Position numbers and translations under genes: made by a program
The notes under the pieces: generated by a model
Told to the model about the DNA's origin: nothing
The model's input: the letters and a program-made list of their open reading frames with translations, nothing else
The model's database searches: none
Assembly: GCA_026397695.1 (NCBI GenBank)
Contig: JAPLUJ010000437.1
Coordinates: 1 to 7,244, forward strand
Reading direction: 5' to 3'
DNA length: 7,244 nt
DNA from: Verrucomicrobiota bacterium
GTDB lineage: Bacteria > Verrucomicrobiota > Verrucomicrobiia > Verrucomicrobiales > Akkermansiaceae
Shown here: positions 6,458 through 7,244 of the stretch, one piece after another
Numbering within the stretch: position 1 is the stretch's first letter
How the letters are laid out: each line of letters starts with the position of its first letter

Positions 6458-6700
6458 ATGAAGACAGTCACCATTCGGCAAGTCCATCACGATTTCAGCG
6501 CGGTTCTGGCGCTGGTCGCGCAAGGGGAGGAAGTCACGGTGTTGAACCGGACCCGCCCGGTCGCCCGCATTTGCCCGCCGCGCCCCGAGGCTCCGGCCAA
6601 GTTCAAGATGCCGGATTTCGCGGCCCGCGCCAAGGCCATCTTCGGGGATAGGATCATCCCCAATATCATTTTGGAGGAACGGGAGGCAAGCCGATGGTAG
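6458..6700 (+). CDS. Type II toxin-antitoxin antitoxin, Phd/YefM-like
   Basis: An 80-residue protein starting MKTVTIRQVHHDFSAVLALV. The N-terminal block (1-40), with 'IRQ..HDFSAVLALVAQGEEVTVLNRTRPVARICP', is the Phd/YefM DNA-binding and dimerisation fold; the hydrophilic C-terminus (about 41-80), containing 'PDFAARAKAIFGD', is the usual flexible toxin-wrapping tail. It neutralises the PIN toxin and normally represses its own promoter. The start at 6458 is chosen because homology begins there; the upstream in-frame extension to 6326 is not conserved-looking and overlaps the pseudogene. The Shine-Dalgarno signal is weak. Its last codons contain the GGGAGG (6681-6686) that serves the toxin, and its stop overlaps the toxin start by seven bases. 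Length is normal and no damage is visible. Confidence 0.85.
   Translation: MKTVTIRQVHHDFSAVLALVAQGEEVTVLNRTRPVARICPPRPEAPAKFKMPDFAARAKAIFGDRIIPNIILEEREASRW
6681..6686 (+). promoter_or_regulatory. Strong ribosome binding site for the PIN toxin
   Basis: GGGAGG lies seven bases before ATG 6694, inside the 3' end of the antitoxin gene. It fixes the toxin start and is stronger than any signal before the antitoxin start. Confidence 0.65.
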
Positions 6701-6981
6701 CCTACGCGGACACCAGTTTTTTCTTTTCGCTTTACGCACAGGACGCGAACACGGCGCATGCGGGGCGGGTTGCCGCAACCCTTGATGCCGCTTTGGTAAT
6801 CACCCCGCTGCAACGGCACGAACTTCGCAATGCCTTCCGCCTCGCGGTTTTTCGTCGTGAGATCACTTTGGCGGAATGCCAAAACCTGCTAGATTCGGTC
6901 GAAGCGGATACCAAGGCCGGCGTGTTCGACGCCCGCCAAAAGTCGCTTGCCATCAAAGCCGGGTTGAAGGTCAAGCCGTAG
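6694..6981 (+). CDS. vapC: PIN-domain (VapC-family) toxin with apparent internal deletion
   Basis: VapC toxins are Mg2+-dependent ribonucleases of about 130-150 residues with four acidic active-site residues. This frame has only 95. The N-terminus is normal: D6 in YADTSFFFSLYAQDANT and E43 in TPLQRHELRNAFRLAVFRRE. Residues 60-77 (AECQNLLDSVEADTKAGV) match the middle of the fold, but the next residues, FDARQKSLAIKAGLKVKP (78-95), match the family's extreme C-terminus (TFDxRQxxLAxxAGL). The block that should lie between, including the 'RSLDxLHVA' segment with the third acid, is absent, so the junction is near base 6924. The reading frame is kept. D79 probably corresponds to the fourth acid. I infer loss of nuclease activity, perhaps with retained antitoxin binding. 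It overlaps the antitoxin stop by seven bases and ends 15 bases before the restriction gene. Confidence 0.85.
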   Translation: MVAYADTSFFFSLYAQDANTAHAGRVAATLDAALVITPLQRHELRNAFRLAVFRREITLAECQNLLDSVEADTKAGVFDARQKSLAIKAGLKVKP

Positions 6982-6996
6982 GAAGCCCGCCCCGTC

Positions 6997-7244
6997 GTGA
7001 CAATCCCGGAATTTATAGCGAAGTGGCGCAAGGTGGAACTGAAAGAACGCTCCGCCGCGCAAGAGCATTTCATTGACCTTTGCCACGTCTTTGAACACCC
7101 CACGCCCGCCGCCGCCGATCCCACCGGGGAAAACTTCTGCTTTGAAAAGGGCGCGGCCAAGCACGCCGGCGGCGACGGCTTCGCGGACGTGTGGAAACGC
7201 GGCTTCTTCGGCTTCGAATACAAGGGAAAACACAAGGATCTTGC
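6997..7244 (+). CDS. MmeI-like fused restriction endonuclease/DNA methyltransferase (N-terminal part)
   Basis: The frame opens with GTG 6997, the only start codon after the in-frame TAG of the toxin (6979-6981), and stays open to the window end (82 codons). The translation, MTIPEFIAKWRKVELKERSA followed by 'AQEHFIDLCHVFEHPTPAAAD', 'CFEKGA' and 'DVWKRGFFGFEYKGKH', is the N-terminus of MmeI-type (type IIL/IIG) enzymes, usually annotated class I SAM-dependent DNA methyltransferase and about 900-1,100 residues long. A PD-(D/E)xK nuclease motif is intact: D64-X9-E74-x-K76, with the same spacing as in MmeI. The full protein would cut and methylate DNA with one recognition domain; the helical spacer, methyltransferase and target-recognition parts lie outside the window. 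AGGA (6980-6983) is a rather distant ribosome binding site. It follows the toxin gene by 15 bases, so it may be read from the toxin-antitoxin promoter. Confidence 0.88.
   Translation, partial: MTIPEFIAKWRKVELKERSAAQEHFIDLCHVFEHPTPAAADPTGENFCFEKGAAKHAGGDGFADVWKRGFFGFEYKGKHKDL

Noticed and set aside
5593..6474. Minus-strand open frame of 293 codons
   Set aside because: Its translation is rich in R, P and H without domain-like pattern, and it lies antisense to better coding frames and repeat patches; it is typical of a shadow frame in GC-rich DNA.
6091..6651. Full plus-strand frame from ATG 6091 to 6651 as one gene
   Set aside because: The last 190 bases lie in a different frame from the well-supported antitoxin gene, and the translation loses its protein-like character after about 6385.

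Overview
The window looks like a chromosomal piece from a GC-rich bacterium of the Planctomycetes-Verrucomicrobia-Chlamydiae (PVC) group, most likely Verrucomicrobiota. The basis is indirect. It holds a remnant of a large beta-propeller protein of a type I know mainly from PVC genomes, a NupG-like MFS transporter paired with a Gfo/Idh/MocA oxidoreductase, and intergenic filler made of short degenerate repeats (CATCCGTG..., AGATCGTGGAT..., TCTTC...) common in these genomes. No rRNA or other marker gene is present, so the taxonomic call is an inference. No tRNA, rRNA, CRISPR array or transposase was seen.

Layout. Bases 1-681 (minus strand) hold a three-gene array DUF2442 - DUF4160 - DUF2442, toxin-antitoxin-like small genes; the last is cut by the left edge. 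The first 300 bases are only about 33% GC, while the rest is clearly GC-rich, so this end is a mosaic or a composition boundary. Bases 682-963 are repeat-rich intergenic DNA. Bases 964-5361 (minus strand) look like one transcription unit, read right to left: MFS transporter, oxidoreductase (ATGA overlap), membrane sensor histidine kinase (19-base gap), single-domain response regulator (ATGA overlap), and after 70 bases a small membrane protein. The transporter and oxidoreductase would import and oxidise or epimerise a sugar-like compound; the kinase and regulator may sense it or only share the transcript.

Bases 5362-6457 are a gene graveyard at the divergence point. They contain a 90-codon remnant of a PVC beta-propeller protein (minus), two patches of degenerate repeats, and a plus-strand coding remnant with a signal-anchor-like segment but no usable start codon.

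Bases 6458-7244 (plus strand) are a small defence-type cluster: a Phd/YefM-type antitoxin, an overlapping PIN-domain (VapC) toxin that appears to have lost about 40-50 internal residues including one catalytic acid, and, 15 bases after the toxin stop, the GTG-initiated N-terminus of an MmeI-like fused restriction-modification enzyme with an intact D-X9-ExK nuclease motif. It runs off the right edge.
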